Part shown: positions 24,631 through 36,000 of the stretch, piece by piece
How the letters are laid out: every line of letters starts with the position of its first letter
How positions within the stretch are numbered: the stretch's first letter is position 1
Origin: Podospora pseudoanserina
Lineage: Eukaryota; Ascomycota; Sordariomycetes; Sordariales; Podosporaceae
Assembly: GCF_035222485.1 (NCBI RefSeq)
Contig: NC_085923.1
Span: 1,054,001-1,118,000, forward strand
Length of the DNA stretch: 64,000 nucleotides
Reading direction: 5' to 3'
Translations under genes and position numbers: made by a program
The notes under the pieces: model-generated
Databases searched by the model: none
The model's input: the letters and a program-made list of their open reading frames with translations, nothing else
What the model was told of the DNA's origin: nothing

Positions 24631-25779
24631 AATTATAATGGGTCACCAACCGCTGGATGGATCTGACCACCGCGGCTAACGCTTCTTACCGCTCGACTTC
24701 CACCTTATACGACACTTTAATGAATTTTTGTTTTGGAGCCCGGGAATGGTTGCCACGGCGCAACCTTCACCATGCTCTCTTGGATTTTTTCTTACGCCAA
24801 CCTTTACCCCTCCTCCTCAAAAACGAATACAATAAATGAGGGTTCTTCAGCACTTATAGTTTTTTTTAGTATCGACGATGGGAAGACGGTTCTGATTCTA
24901 TTTTATGTATGAGCGGGCGCATGGGGATGCTTTATTGTTTTTTTATGGCAACTGTGGCGGCTGTGTTTATTTTTGGTTTAGGGGGTTAACGGCGGGCCAA
25001 GAAGTACGATATCCGGTGTTCATCTTTGTATCTTTCTTCTTCATCGGACACGGAGGGGAGCGGATCGGGGTGGCAAGTTGTTGTTTTATACTGGCGAGTT
25101 TGGCTTTCGAAAGACTTTTCCTCTGCCTGGCGAAAAAAAGACCGAAGAAAAGCTGGGAGGGAAGATGACGAGGTTGGGAAGAGCGGGATAAAACAAAATG
25201 GTTAGCTAACCTTGTGGTCAAGACTGGGTTGACTGAGAAAGACAAATGGTTTCTCTTCATTTTTGCTGTGTTGTTCTGTGTGTCGTGCGTGTTGTTTCTG
25301 CCCAAGTTAGTGAAGTTTGCAAATGTGTGTTGATGTAGTTCAGTGAGAGATAATCTACTGGTTGCTATGTTATATCGGCAAGCTTTACGAGCATTTCGTG
25401 AAGGTAATGTTTCATAGCATAAAACTGCCGGCCAAGTATAGATAGCTTCTAACAACTCATTGTCACCAGTGCCATCACCAAATGTTTACTCTTGCTCCAT
25501 TCAAAACTACATAAACAAAATAAGTAGGCAGTGCCAGACTGCCTCAACACACTTCCAAACTCGCCCCCGAACTGCTTTTCCGCATAACATATTGCCATCA
25601 ACCGAGCGCAAGTATCAATCTAGCTAATTGGATGATGAGGAGCAACCTCTGTGGTTTGAGCGGAGTGGTGGTCTGGTGAACATGCCGATGACCGTCAAAG
25701 TCCAGATACCCTCGAACCACCATCCACCATAGATGGGTTAGGTGACATCCCCCACCGCTCTAGCTGCTCGCGAACACGA
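24631..25779. other. 3' flank of the Ahc1-like gene
   Basis: About 1.1 kb with no supported gene. It holds the 3' untranslated region of the plus-strand gene, with T-rich tracts (e.g. 24859-24869) that may guide polyadenylation. A 162-codon minus frame (24967-25455) has no features. Confidence 0.5.
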
Positions 25780-28396
25780 TCAAGACCCCGGTCTACCACG
25801 GGCACCGGAGACACAATGGATGGGGATGGCCTGTACTGAGCGTGGGGATGTTGGTTGTAGTTTGTTCGAGGATGGAGCAGTCTGTGAAATCCGATGATGG
25901 AGATTGGGGAGTGGCATCGCAGGGGAATACTCCTGAGAGCAATAAGGTGTTGTGTTGGAGGGCATATCTATTGGGACGCGAGGGCGATGGTAAGTAAACA
26001 GAGTCTGGCGGGGAGAAGGTACTTCATGCTGCTCCGAGTCGGGGATGATGTGTCTTTTCAGTCTTGTATGAAAAAACTGTTCCTGCCCTTTGTGCATGTG
26101 ATTTTCGACCCTACGGTCCCGGTCCTTCTTTTTCAGTTCCTCTTCTTTGGCATGTTCAGTCCATTCTCTCTCGTTGGCTGCTCGGGCCAGTGCATCTCTT
26201 TCTGCCCTTGTGAAAGGAGGTTCAGGTTCTGGCTCCGGGGTTGCGTATTCCTGTTTACGGTATGTCTGCTCTGGCTGTTGGTCGTCCTGTGGGTGGTGTT
26301 GTTGTTGTTGCCGTTGCTGTCGCCGTTGCTCTCGTTCTTGCTGTTTCTCTCTTCGTTTGCTCCTGCTCTTCTTGCCGTTGCTCCTGGTCTTGTTGCTCTT
26401 GCTTTTGTTGTCCCCGCTGCTGTTGCTGTTGTTGGTCGTACACCCACTTCGATGTCGATGGCATTTCTGTTCTCTGCTGCCGTTGACGCACTTTCTCTCT
26501 CAAAGCCCGCTCACTTAGTGGGAGTGGTGTATTTCGAATTCGGTCCCTAAGATGCGCCTTCTTGAACGCGACCTGCTTCTCGTGCAACTGATTTTTTGGA
26601 ACCGATGCGGCTCTTTCTTCTGCTTCTCTCCGCCGTCGACTTTTTGACCTTCTTCTTCTGCCCATTGATGCTTCTCGGCTACCTCGTGATGTATTACGTC
26701 GTCGACTTTGTGTCCTCTCTCGGCTATCTTGAGGGGCTTCTCGTGCCTGATTTTCCCGTCTGATTCGTGAGGTTCCCGTCTTCGTGATGGGTCTCGCCGT
26801 TCACTTCTTGACCTGTCCCAACGTGAAGGTGGATCTTGCCACGGTTGACGTCTAGGGTCTTGCTGCGGTCGACTTCTCGCTCTTTCTCGTCGTAGGTCTT
26901 GTCTGCCATGGATCACCTCGGCCAGTTTTTTGCTTCTTGATCTTGTGCGCTGTGGTGTTCCAAACTCTTCGTGCCGTTGGCCGTCTTGGTCAACCCGTCA
27001 TTTGCTTCTTGATCTTCTCTGCTGTGGCATTCCGGGTTCTCCAGGTGGTGGCCTCGCCGGTTGGTTCAGGCGTGCATGTTGGTTTTGCTCTCCTGCCCAC
27101 CCTCTCATCCATTAATGCCAACACTGACAACATTACCTCTTCAAACAGCAAACTGTATGCCCTCAACATTATCTAACACCCCGTCAACGAACCAACCACA
27201 GACACCCCAGGCGACACCTGCCACTCCGCCATCCTTCCCCCAAGACCCGTACGTCTCGCAGCTTGCACCGGAACAGGAGCCATCAGCGGCGCTGTGTTGT
27301 AGCCGATCTTAGCTCCCGACTCTGAGAACGATAGGTCGTTATAGCGAGCCAGGGGGTCAAGATGTCGTGGTATTAAAACAGGGCGTTCCGAAAAGTCGGA
27401 TGTGGCAACCCCAGGAACATATGGCGAGGAAGGGGTATGAGGGAGTAAGGGGGGGAAGTCCTGCGCAGCTTACGGAGGTATCCTCTGCCTCCTACAATTC
27501 TGCGCGTTGTTCCATTCTTTGGATGTGGGCTTTTCTTTTGGCTTCCTCTGCTGCGAGGAAATTGTCGGGGATTGTGGCTTTTCTGGCTGGGGGGCTGGCT
27601 TTGCTGGATAGGCAGGTTGGGGTTTGGAGTTTGGTAGTCGTGGATCGCTTCCTCCTCGTATTCCTCTTCTTGTTGCCAACGCTGTTCTTCCAGGACACGG
27701 TGCTTGGACCTTCATCGATGGTGATTGTCAACATGGCTTCGTGATGATGCCGGTCTGCTCGGGCTAGTAATAACCCGACCAAATTGAACGCCTCGTTTCG
27801 TAGCACCCCTTTTTTCTGCCTGCTGCTCTCGCCGAACTTCTTCTTCTCGCTCTTTCTCTCGTCATAGCTCTCGCGCTTCATCCTCCCGAAGTTCCCTCTC
27901 TCTGTCTTGTCGTTCCCGTTTCTCCCTTTCCCGCCTCCGAGATCTTGCCTCTTGTTGTTTTCGGTCCTCTCCTTCAAATCGTGACAATTGCGCTTCATGC
28001 CCAAGCCTTTCTTCCTCCCGTAGTTGACCATCCTTCTCTTTCCACCGTTTATATCCCTCCTCCTCCCGCCACCAAAGTTCCTCCATCTTTCTAGCATCTC
28101 CGAGCAATATACCCCCCTAATTCTGCATCTCCTGACTCGGTGGTCCTGACGCCCTCGTGGTCATCTCTCTATCTCATATCAGGTGGTCCCCAGGCCCGTC
28201 GCACTCTCTCTTTTAGCTCTTCCAGCTCGCGCTTGTTACGTGGCGTGCACCACTCTCCGCTGTTTGGTGGCGGAAGTTGGCAGGAGTGTCCTCGTGGGTT
28301 GACAAAGAATGAAACTTTACCAAACATTCTGTAGGCACTAGCGAGAACAGCTTCTTGCTCTTGAATACATGTTGCTCGGGTGACAAAACGGGCCAC
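25780..28396 (-). pseudogene. Decayed Arg/Glu/Gln-rich gene
   Basis: On the minus strand, highly charged protein-like sequence continues over 2.6 kb but jumps between frames. Segments from the 5' end: 28396-28169 (KRELEELKERVRRAWGPPDM), 28107-27862 (KMEELWWREEEGYKRWKEKD and RRREREKRERQDRERELRED), its continuation past a TGA at 27864-27862 (REKEREEEVRREQQAEKRG), and past a second TGA at 27714-27712 (LEEQRWQQEEEYEEEAIHDY). An Arg/Ser-rich part lies near 26916-26515, a Gln run near 26430-26290, and the last open stretch (FTRAERDALARAANEREWTE) ends with a stop at 25780. Both TGAs follow codons where CGA would fit the Arg-rich run. The parent was probably a large coiled-coil, SR-like nuclear protein. 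A heavily spliced live gene is an alternative; the two in-frame stops argue against it. Confidence 0.5.
26265..26450. repeat. Gln-codon low-complexity tract
   Basis: Runs of GTT, GCT and TTG triplets on the plus strand (CAA, CAG and CAAC on the minus strand) encode poly-Gln/Arg/Glu in the decayed gene. The hydrophobic plus-strand frame across it is an antisense artefact. Confidence 0.6.
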
Positions 28397-29215
28397 GAGA
28401 TGAATTATGTTGTAGTAGAGAGGTTAATATGCCCGCCGTAAAGGTCAATGAAGAACGGGAATGTTTGGTGTGCTTGACAGGATGTTTCCCGAATGTTGTC
28501 TTCATAGTTGAGCGTTCGTCCATGAGGAGACACATTCAGTTTCCAAAGGCACAAAAGGACAGGGAGCACGGGATATATATGCTTGCAAGTCGCCATGGTA
28601 TTAGATTGTGCCTTCAGGCCAGGTGAGCAAAAACCGCTCTACCAAGGTGCTTCGAGAGGTCAAGTGGCTCAACTGGGTGACAAATTCGAATCTCAGATTT
28701 GCATCATTGACGAGAATGGGTTGGAAGAAAGAAAGCTCAGTTCTTGCATCTCAACATTAATGATACGGTACACTCATAGCACACACAAGAGGCAAAGTGG
28801 AAACACAACTTACCTGAGATGCAGGATGTGAACTGACACGCCTGTTCATCAAAGTACTAGGGATATATACCTTTTGATGTGGCTCCCCAGTTGTGGCATT
28901 GAACTGATTCATATATCTACCTCACATGGACAGACACAGTATTATCTATACATTTGCATGATTTGTCCCGCTACATGCCCAAGGCCTATCTTACTCCCCC
29001 CTTTTCTTCTTAGCACTCCTTTGCTTTAGGCCCGTTGCCTCAAATTTGCACACTCATTGCTCCATATGCTACTCCTTGATCATTCTCTAATCGCCAAAAC
29101 AGCAATGCATAGCCGCTCAGAAATTCGAGCAACCCTGAGAAGGAGAAACACAACGCAAGTACTCCACTCTTCCATCCCACATCAGCTATCCTACAACTCC
29201 CCAAGTGAAACCCCC
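28397..29215. other. Intergenic region between the decayed gene and the Rtf1 gene
   Basis: About 800 nt, mostly the 3' flank of Rtf1 and the 5' side of the decayed gene. No gene is supported. An A-box-like string at 28661-28674 (tggctcaactgggt) lacks a properly spaced B box and is not a tRNA. Confidence 0.45.
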
Positions 29216-31501
29216 TTAGTCAATCTCAATATCGATACCGAGATCCAGCGCCCCAATGATATCATCATCCATCAACGGCGCATGCACCAGCGGCAACCCG
29301 TTCTTGGCCGTAGCCCGCTGCTGCTCCTGCAACTTGGCAATGTGAGGCAAGAGGCCCCCGTTGCTGTTACCATTGGCAGCAGGTGTGTTGTTGCCGCTCT
29401 CCTTTTGAGAATCGCCCTCCTGACTAGCCTTATCCGCCGCGGCGACGTTCTTAGGGATGATGGTACGGGACCTCTCCTTGATCTGGGCCTTGCGCACCTC
29501 CTCGGCATTGCGGCGACGGTTCTCGGCGTTCAAAAGAGCAAGCTTCTCCTGCTGGGTCAAACCCTTGCCCTCGGGCCTCTTCTTGTCAGCAGAAGTGAGC
29601 GACGTTCTAAATGCTAGCTTCGGCGTGCTGAGGTCCTCGAGCTTCTTCTGGAGGCTGTCAACAGCGTCTTCATCACCGCGAGCACGGGCGGCCTCGAGCT
29701 GGCGGGTGAGGTTGTCACGCTCAGTGCTGCTGAACTTCTGCATGAGGCTGTTTTGACGCTTGAGCTTCTCGGCAATCTCCTGCTCAGTCCACTTGTGACG
29801 GACGAGGCCGTTAATGTCGCTAATCTTGTTGACCAGCTGGGTCTTAGTGGGTACGGAGATGCCCGCCTGCAGGCAAACTTGCTTGTAGCGATTCCACTCG
29901 CTCTTAATTGACGGTTAACACTCTCGAACCGCAAACATAATCAGGAAAATACATACCTCGGTGAAGTTTCGGTCTGAGCAGCTGATGAATGGCCACTCTC
30001 TTACAGCATCTCCATGGGCAACCTTAACATACAAATCGACGACCATCTGATGCCCAGAGCTGTCAGGCATCGCATAAGGTCTACCGGTGTTGAACCCTGA
30101 GTATGGTCAGTCAGACTGTCAGAATACCCTACGTGGGCGAGGTGACATACCCTTAATGATAGCCATACGGTAGACATCTTGGCGAGTAGTCTGATCAGGA
30201 CCAATATTAATGCGCACAAAGCACCCTGTGATGGCCCGCTCGAAGCCAGGGTAAAAGCAAACCTCGGCGAAGCGGCTGCGGCCAACACGGACACGCTCAA
30301 CATCGCGAAGATCAGCAGGCAGGATCTCCTTCTCGGGCGTTCTAGACTTTTGTCGAGAGCTTCTGCGCCAGTCGCCCGCATCGCTATCACGGTCGTCGTG
30401 GCTGCGGCTTCGGTCTCTGTAGGAAGGAGAGCGTTGCTTGCGGCGATCCATGTCCCGCTCTCTCTGCTCTCTGCGGCTGGTGCGTTCCTCGCGAGCACGA
30501 CGCAACGTATCCATCTTCTCGCTAATCTCGCCAGCCTTGGTGCGGGCACGGGATGGCTTCCGCAGCTCATCTTCGAGGTCGACGGCGCTCGCCTTGCGCT
30601 TCTTGCTGTCCTTCTCCTGGTTGACCTTGAGCTGTCGCAGCATCCTATTCTGTCGAATTCGCTCATTCTCCTCTCGTCGTTCAGCAAGAATCTGTTCTCT
30701 CTCGATCTCACGCATGCCCATGATGCGGGCCTTCTCCTCTTGACTCTTGAACAGACCCTCAACGGGGTACTGGATGGCATCGTCATCTCCACCGCGAGCT
30801 TGGGTCGGGGCCGCGTCGGAGTCGGAGTCGGAATCGTCCATGGAAGCTGAGCCTTGTGAGCCTGGAGAGGCGGGAGGCGAGCTGCGCGGGGCCATTCTGG
30901 TTAGTATTCGTCTGGTGAGCGCCATTGTGGACGATGCATAGGTGATGGTGAGATTTGTGGTGTGAAAGTAAAGCCGAAGAGTGGAAGTGTGAGCAACAGA
31001 AGCCTGGGGAGGTTCTGCAAAATAAATTTAAAGTGGGAAAGTAGCAGAGCGGTAGATGGTAAAACAGGTGAGGGAGGGGGAGGGGGAGGGGAAGGTAAGC
31101 TGGCAGTGTTGCGACCTGAACTTGGAGGTCGCAAGAGTCGCAAGAGTCGCTCAAGCGACTTTCCAACCCCCTCGAACGTGGGCGACCACTTGGAAGCCCC
31201 TTGGAGTCGCAGGTCGCTATCCATACACAACAACACACTAGGGGACAACTCACGCCTCTCCTTCATCCTCCGACTCGTCATCGCTCCTACTACGTCTTCT
31301 CGTCTTCTTTGCAGGCGTCCTCTTCACAGCTACACCTCTGGTAGTCGCATCAGTCTTCTTGGAAGATGCAGGGGCTGGTGATGTCGTGCGCGACCTGTCG
31401 CCACGGCTTTTGTTTCTTGGCTCATCGTCTTCGGAGTCAGAGTACTCATCTCCTCCGGCAAGCGCAAGGAGCTCATCATCAAGAGACTCGGCGTCAGACA
31501 T
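29216..31501 (-). CDS. RTF1: RNA polymerase II-associated Paf1 complex subunit Rtf1
   Basis: Paf1-complex subunit that links elongating Pol II to histone H2B ubiquitylation. Four exons: 31501-31254, 30896-30151, 30096-29957 and 29902-29216, giving 606 residues. Introns are 357, 54 and 54 nt, with matching phases. The N-terminus (MSDAESLDDELLALAGGDEY) is the acidic Rtf1 opening. A histone-modification-like helix region (KARIMGMREIEREQILAERR) follows at about 140, then Arg/Ser-rich sequence. The Plus3 domain at ~280-420 reads RVRVGRSRFAEVCFYPGFER, ITGCFVRINIG, DVYRMAIIKGFNTGRPYAM and REWPFISCSDRNFTE; it crosses two introns and binds phosphorylated Spt5. The C-terminal ~190 residues form a coiled coil (SSTERDNLTRQLEAARARGD). 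It ends LMDDDIIGALDLGIDIEID. The first intron is unusually long. The gene is divergent from COQ7. Confidence 0.93.
30897..31253 (-). other. Long first intron of the Rtf1 gene
   Basis: 357-nt intron, donor gtgagt at 31253 and acceptor ccag ending at 30897, about six times the usual intron length here. It contains a short tandem repeat of 'gtcgcaaga' at 31129-31150. A downstream promoter inside it is possible, because exon 2 begins with an in-frame Met one base in. Confidence 0.7.
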
Positions 31502-31959
31502 TGTAATTCCTTTCTCTCGAGGATATATCTATCGATCGTTTGGCGGTCGGACTCGATGACGCGATGGGAAGACGCGGTTCGGGAACGAGTGTCAGTTTAC
31601 GCGAACGTTATCAGTCGCCAGATGGTTCTCGGTGGTGTTTGTGACGGCCGAAGGATGTGACAGTAACAGCAATGAATGCGCAAACAATCGGGGAGCGCAA
31701 AGTTGGCTCTTCTGCGACAGGAATTATTCGAGGTTTACTTTTAATCTGTTGAGTGATGTTCCCAAGTCTCCCTCAAAAGTCACAGCAGTTGTCAATTGGC
31801 CCGTCGGCTTGGCAGGCAACTGGCAGGGATTGCTCGAGCCGCAGCCGGGAAAGGCTTGGCAACAGTGGGTCCCAAAGCATCATCAGTCCACCACTTTCAT
31901 CGAAGCTTCCCCTTGGCCCAGTCGTCGAGGTTCACAAGCAACAAACACCACACTTCACC
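31502..31959. promoter_or_regulatory. Divergent promoter, Rtf1 and COQ7 genes
   Basis: 458 nt separate the two start codons, so both promoters must lie here. ATTGG (an inverted CCAAT box) lies at 31796-31800, nearer COQ7. The open frame that continues upstream of the COQ7 start looks non-coding. Confidence 0.6.
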
Positions 31960-32688
31960 ATGGCCTCTCCCAGACGCCTCCTCCGAACAGCCCGCCAACT
32001 CACCTCAGCCAAAACCCCCTTACTCACCTCCCAATCCCCCCGCCATGTCTCAACCACACCCTCCCCACCATTACCATCACCATCATCACCACCCCTACCA
32101 CCCAAAAACCTCAAACCCTTGACAGAATCTCAGCGGGAAATGCTCTCCTCATTCCTCCGCGTCAACCAAGCCGGCGAGCTAGCCGCCACCCTCATCTACA
32201 CAGCCCAGACGCCCCCCATCCTCGCCCGCGAGCCCCACCTCCGCCCCCTGATGAATCACATGTACGACCAAGAAGCCGACCACCTCCGCGTCTTCAACTC
32301 CCTCATCGCCAAACACCGCGTCCGCCCAACAGCCCTCTACCCCCTCTGGTCCGTCCTCGCGACCGGACTAGGCTGGTCCACCGCCGTCATGGGCAAAGAA
32401 GCCGCCATGGCCTGCACCGAAGCCGTCGAGACTGAAATCGGGGGCCATTACAATGCGCAGATTCGGGAGCTCCTCAAGATGGTCAGCGAGTGGGAGGCGG
32501 AGGGGTATGATGTCGGCGAGGAATTCACCGAGTTGATCAGCACGCTGAGGAGGATACGGGACGAGGAGCTGGAGCATTTGGACCACGCGGTCGAGCATGA
32601 CGCGCAAAAGGCGGAGCCGCACTGGCTCCTGACCGGAGTCATCAGAGCGGGGTGTAGGGGGGCTATCTGGGTTAGTGAACGGGTGTAA
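31960..32688 (+). CDS. COQ7: 5-demethoxyubiquinone hydroxylase (COQ7), mitochondrial
   Basis: Carries out the penultimate step of ubiquinone synthesis, hydroxylating demethoxyubiquinone at the matrix face of the inner mitochondrial membrane. Single exon, 242 residues from the Met at 31960. The frame is open to 31753, but the MASPRRLLRTARQLTSAKTP start has the Arg/Ser-rich, acid-poor character of a mitochondrial targeting peptide. The diiron carboxylate ligands are all visible: Glu in VNQAGELAATLIY, Glu and His in MYDQEADHLRVFN, Glu in ACTEAVETEIGGHYNAQI, and Glu and His in RRIRDEELEHLDHA. Hydrophobic segments (ALYPLWSVLATGLGWSTAVM) match the membrane-associating helices of the family. A Pro-rich linker after the targeting peptide is typical of filamentous fungi. 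Length agrees with the yeast and fungal enzymes. Confidence 0.95.
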   Translation: MASPRRLLRTARQLTSAKTPLLTSQSPRHVSTTPSPPLPSPSSPPLPPKNLKPLTESQREMLSSFLRVNQAGELAATLIYTAQTPPILAREPHLRPLMNHMYDQEADHLRVFNSLIAKHRVRPTALYPLWSVLATGLGWSTAVMGKEAAMACTEAVETEIGGHYNAQIRELLKMVSEWEAEGYDVGEEFTELISTLRRIRDEELEHLDHAVEHDAQKAEPHWLLTGVIRAGCRGAIWVSERV

Positions 32689-33073
32689 GAGTGTACCATA
32701 TGTGTGACGGGTTGAATCTGTATATCTTGTACGAGTAAAACAATTGGGAAGGGAGAGAAGACCAGCTTCAGCTGAAGAAAACGTCTTGTACAATAAGAAA
32801 GTTGGCTATCAAAATTGGGTTTGGCAACACCCAAAAAAACAAAATAAGAAAAGAAACAGTAAAAGAAGTTTTAAAAAAAAGGTAATAAAAAATCAAGAAT
32901 GCCCCAATGCACAAACCCGTATACATGCTCCACCAGGCGCCTGCCTCAACCCCCAACGCCAACGCAATGATGCCACACTCCTCCAGGGGGAATCTTCACC
33001 ATCATAAACACCTCCTTATGATCCCTTCTAACGCTGGACTCCAACAGACCAGCTCTTTCAGCAATATAAACAC
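32689..33073. other. Convergent 3' flank between the COQ7 and phospholipase D genes
   Basis: 385 nt between two convergent stops, A-rich around 32830-32890, consistent with polyadenylation signals. No coding sequence was seen. Confidence 0.55.
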
Positions 33074-36000
33074 TCAGTTACTAGAAAAATGGTTAGTCAA
33101 AGTAATGATGGGATAAGAGGCAACATAATCCAACTTACTAGATAGCCAACGGAGCCACCTGGTCCACCTGGAACAGCCAGTTGCCATTCGTCTCCTCCAC
33201 CACAAGCCAATCATACGGGAACTGCACCAAAGCACCTTGCGTCATGTTAAGCAGCTCCTCAGCATCGGCGCGGTTGAGCATATCATCAGTCGGACTGAAG
33301 CCCTTCCGGCTACCCCTGGTGGTAGTCCGCCGCCTGGGGCGTCGTTGAGACCCAACTGGCTTCACACTATTGCCGTTGGCATCAGTATTGGCAGCTGACG
33401 CAGTGCTGTCGCCCGTCTTGGGGGGCTTCTCCTGGTTGGAAAAGGTAGCCCTCCGCTCCCTTGGTTTGATAACATCAAGCTTCTCCGTCTGGGGCAAGTG
33501 ATCGTGACTTGAATTGGTCGGATGATTACCCGTGTCCAAGGGGTCGACAGACTTCTCTGGGTCGGGGTTCATATCACTCCACGAGTTGTCTTGCCCATAG
33601 TCATTTTCTTGCATGCCGCGCTTTTCATCAAGAACGGCATCCTTGTTTGGCTCGTTGTGACTGAGAGCGTCCCTGACAGCATTGCCCAAGGGACTTGCCA
33701 GTTTCTCAGCCGTCGCGTAACTGGCAGTAGCAGGACCGGGCGCGCCGATACCAGCTCCACCGCCTCCAGCCTGGGCTGCCGCATGGCTCATGGGAGGCTT
33801 CTCGCTCTCTTCGTCGGAGCGGTGAAAGTCCATGCTCTCCTTGAAGCGTTGGTTGTAAGCGTCGAACTCCTTGTACTCAGCCCAGTTGGTTGCTTCCGAG
33901 TCTGGCATGCAGCGGAACACGCGTCGGTAAATCCTGGTGTTGTTCTCAGCCACTTTCGACCAGACTTCATCGTAGAAGGCTGGGTTGAGAGGATCGCGCA
34001 TACAATCCTTGTGGACATCGGCCAGCTTGATATCAATAGGAAGGGTGTGGGCGGGCCCGAAGCTCAACCTTCCGCCAGCGTCAGTGTGAACGGGCGGGCC
34101 GCCAATGTCGGTATCGTCCACCATGGGCAGTGTTGGCAACTGGTTTGCCCGTGGCAGTCCAAGTTGCTCCGTGGTCCGCCTGTCAAATGGTGGCATGGGA
34201 GGAATACCGTCGTTGTCAATCCCTCCTTCGTCACGAGAGGTGACGGCCGAGGGGCGCCGGAGCTGATGAGCTTGCTTGGGACTGTCAATTGTTCCCCTTC
34301 CGCCAGACAAAACATCATGAACCAACACTTCTCTATCATTGACAATAACAGAATCACGCCCCTGACGAAGACCTTCCTCCTGAGCGGCCTTCCAATGATC
34401 AGCACCGAGACCTTCCACTTCCACCTTGTGCTTGTCAGCCTGTGGAATGTCAATTCGTAGACCGTCGGCAGAGCCCTTGCCCTTGGAGACCCTGGAGGAA
34501 GACCGGCCTCTGCCCACCGGCTTCTCCGGATCTGTATCCTGGTGATCACTGGCGTTCTTCCGAGATGGGATATTGAGTGGCTCTGGGCGAGCCGAACTAC
34601 GGCGTCTTGAGCTCTCGGCCACAGGAGACAGTCCATCGGATTCGTCGCTGTAGATGCGGTCCATCTCGGCCTCGAAAGCCTCTGCTTGGTCGAGATCGGC
34701 CTGTCTTTCCTCCTCCAAAATCTCGTCAACGTCCAAGCCCAAATGCTCTCTCATCAACCGAAGACGCAGCGTGTGGGCGAATCTCCCGACCTGATAAGGG
34801 CGTCCGGCCATCGTGGACCAAATCATGTCGGTATCGCGGACGATGGCGGCAGCCTCGGAATCGCGGTTGCCCAACATGGAGCGCTCATTGATGTTGGCCG
34901 ATCCGATCAAAGCCACCCGGTCGTCAACGATGATGCACTTGGCATGGATATACAACATCTCGGTTGTGAGCATGCCGTTGGACATCTTGCCCCACTGCCG
35001 GAGACAAAAGAACTGAATGTAGTCCTCAGGGTCAATGCCGGCAGCCTTGAGGCGCCCAAAGATCGAGTGCTCTCCACGACAGATACTGCGGTATTGGCAC
35101 TGCAGAATGAGACGAACGCTGGTGCCATCTTGTTCGTTCACCTCGTTCTGGAAGCCAGGCATCAGGGGAATCAGGATAACCGCTCGCCAGTCCTCGTCGT
35201 TTTCGTGAGCACGAATGATGCGGCGAACCAGGGCATCGCCGATACCATTGACCATCTTGCTATTGAGGGTCTCGGTGCTGGTGATGAAGAACTGATTCTC
35301 CATATATACGAAATGGTCCGAGTCTTCGATCATCTTGATATAAGCCAAGTGGATGCTTTGTTCCGTGTCTTCAATGCCTAGAGACCAGGTGGATGCCGAG
35401 CGAAGGATTTGCACCTCACAAGTGCCATTCAAGCCAACTGCCTCAAGCTCCTCTGGGTTGCAATCCGGCGGAGGCAGCAGGAACGGCGTAGGTCTGGTGG
35501 GCTTGCGTCCGCGACGGACGTAGTTCCACCTCTGAACAAAGTGACGAGTGAGATCGCGAGCTGGCTGGCCTACTACTTGCATGGCAATATCGTGCCATGG
35601 CATGCGTGGGATTCTGGAGCGATCATACATCTCCTCGTAAGGCTCGTTGAGGCGGAAGAAGTCGCGAACACGGGGGTTAGAATAGTCCTTTCCGGGGAAG
35701 AGTTGAACATGCTCGGCATCCCTGGGCTGTCCCTCTTGAGGCTCGAAACCAGTAGGTTTGTCGTCCACCACAGGATGTTGCGGGCAATCCCAACGACCAA
35801 AGCAGAGATCGATGCCACCGACAAAGGCGATATCATGATCGACAATAACGATCTTTTCGTGATGAGCAAAGAAGAACTGGTTCTTTTTAAACTGATGTGG
35901 CGAGCGCTGGACAAAAATGTTCGGGTGCAAGTTAAGCAAGGAAAATTTGGTATACTCGGAATCAATAGGGATAGCGGCTTCCACATTGCGGTAGACAATC

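Noticed and set aside
25894-26550. 218-codon hydrophobic plus-strand frame resembling a membrane protein
   Set aside because: It is the complement of CAA/CAG/GAG runs in the decayed minus-strand gene; poly-Leu/Val arises from that low complexity.
28655-28700. A-box-like 'tggctcaactggg' followed by 'aattcgaatctc'
   Set aside because: The two boxes are only about 20 nt apart, too close for a tRNA even without an intron.
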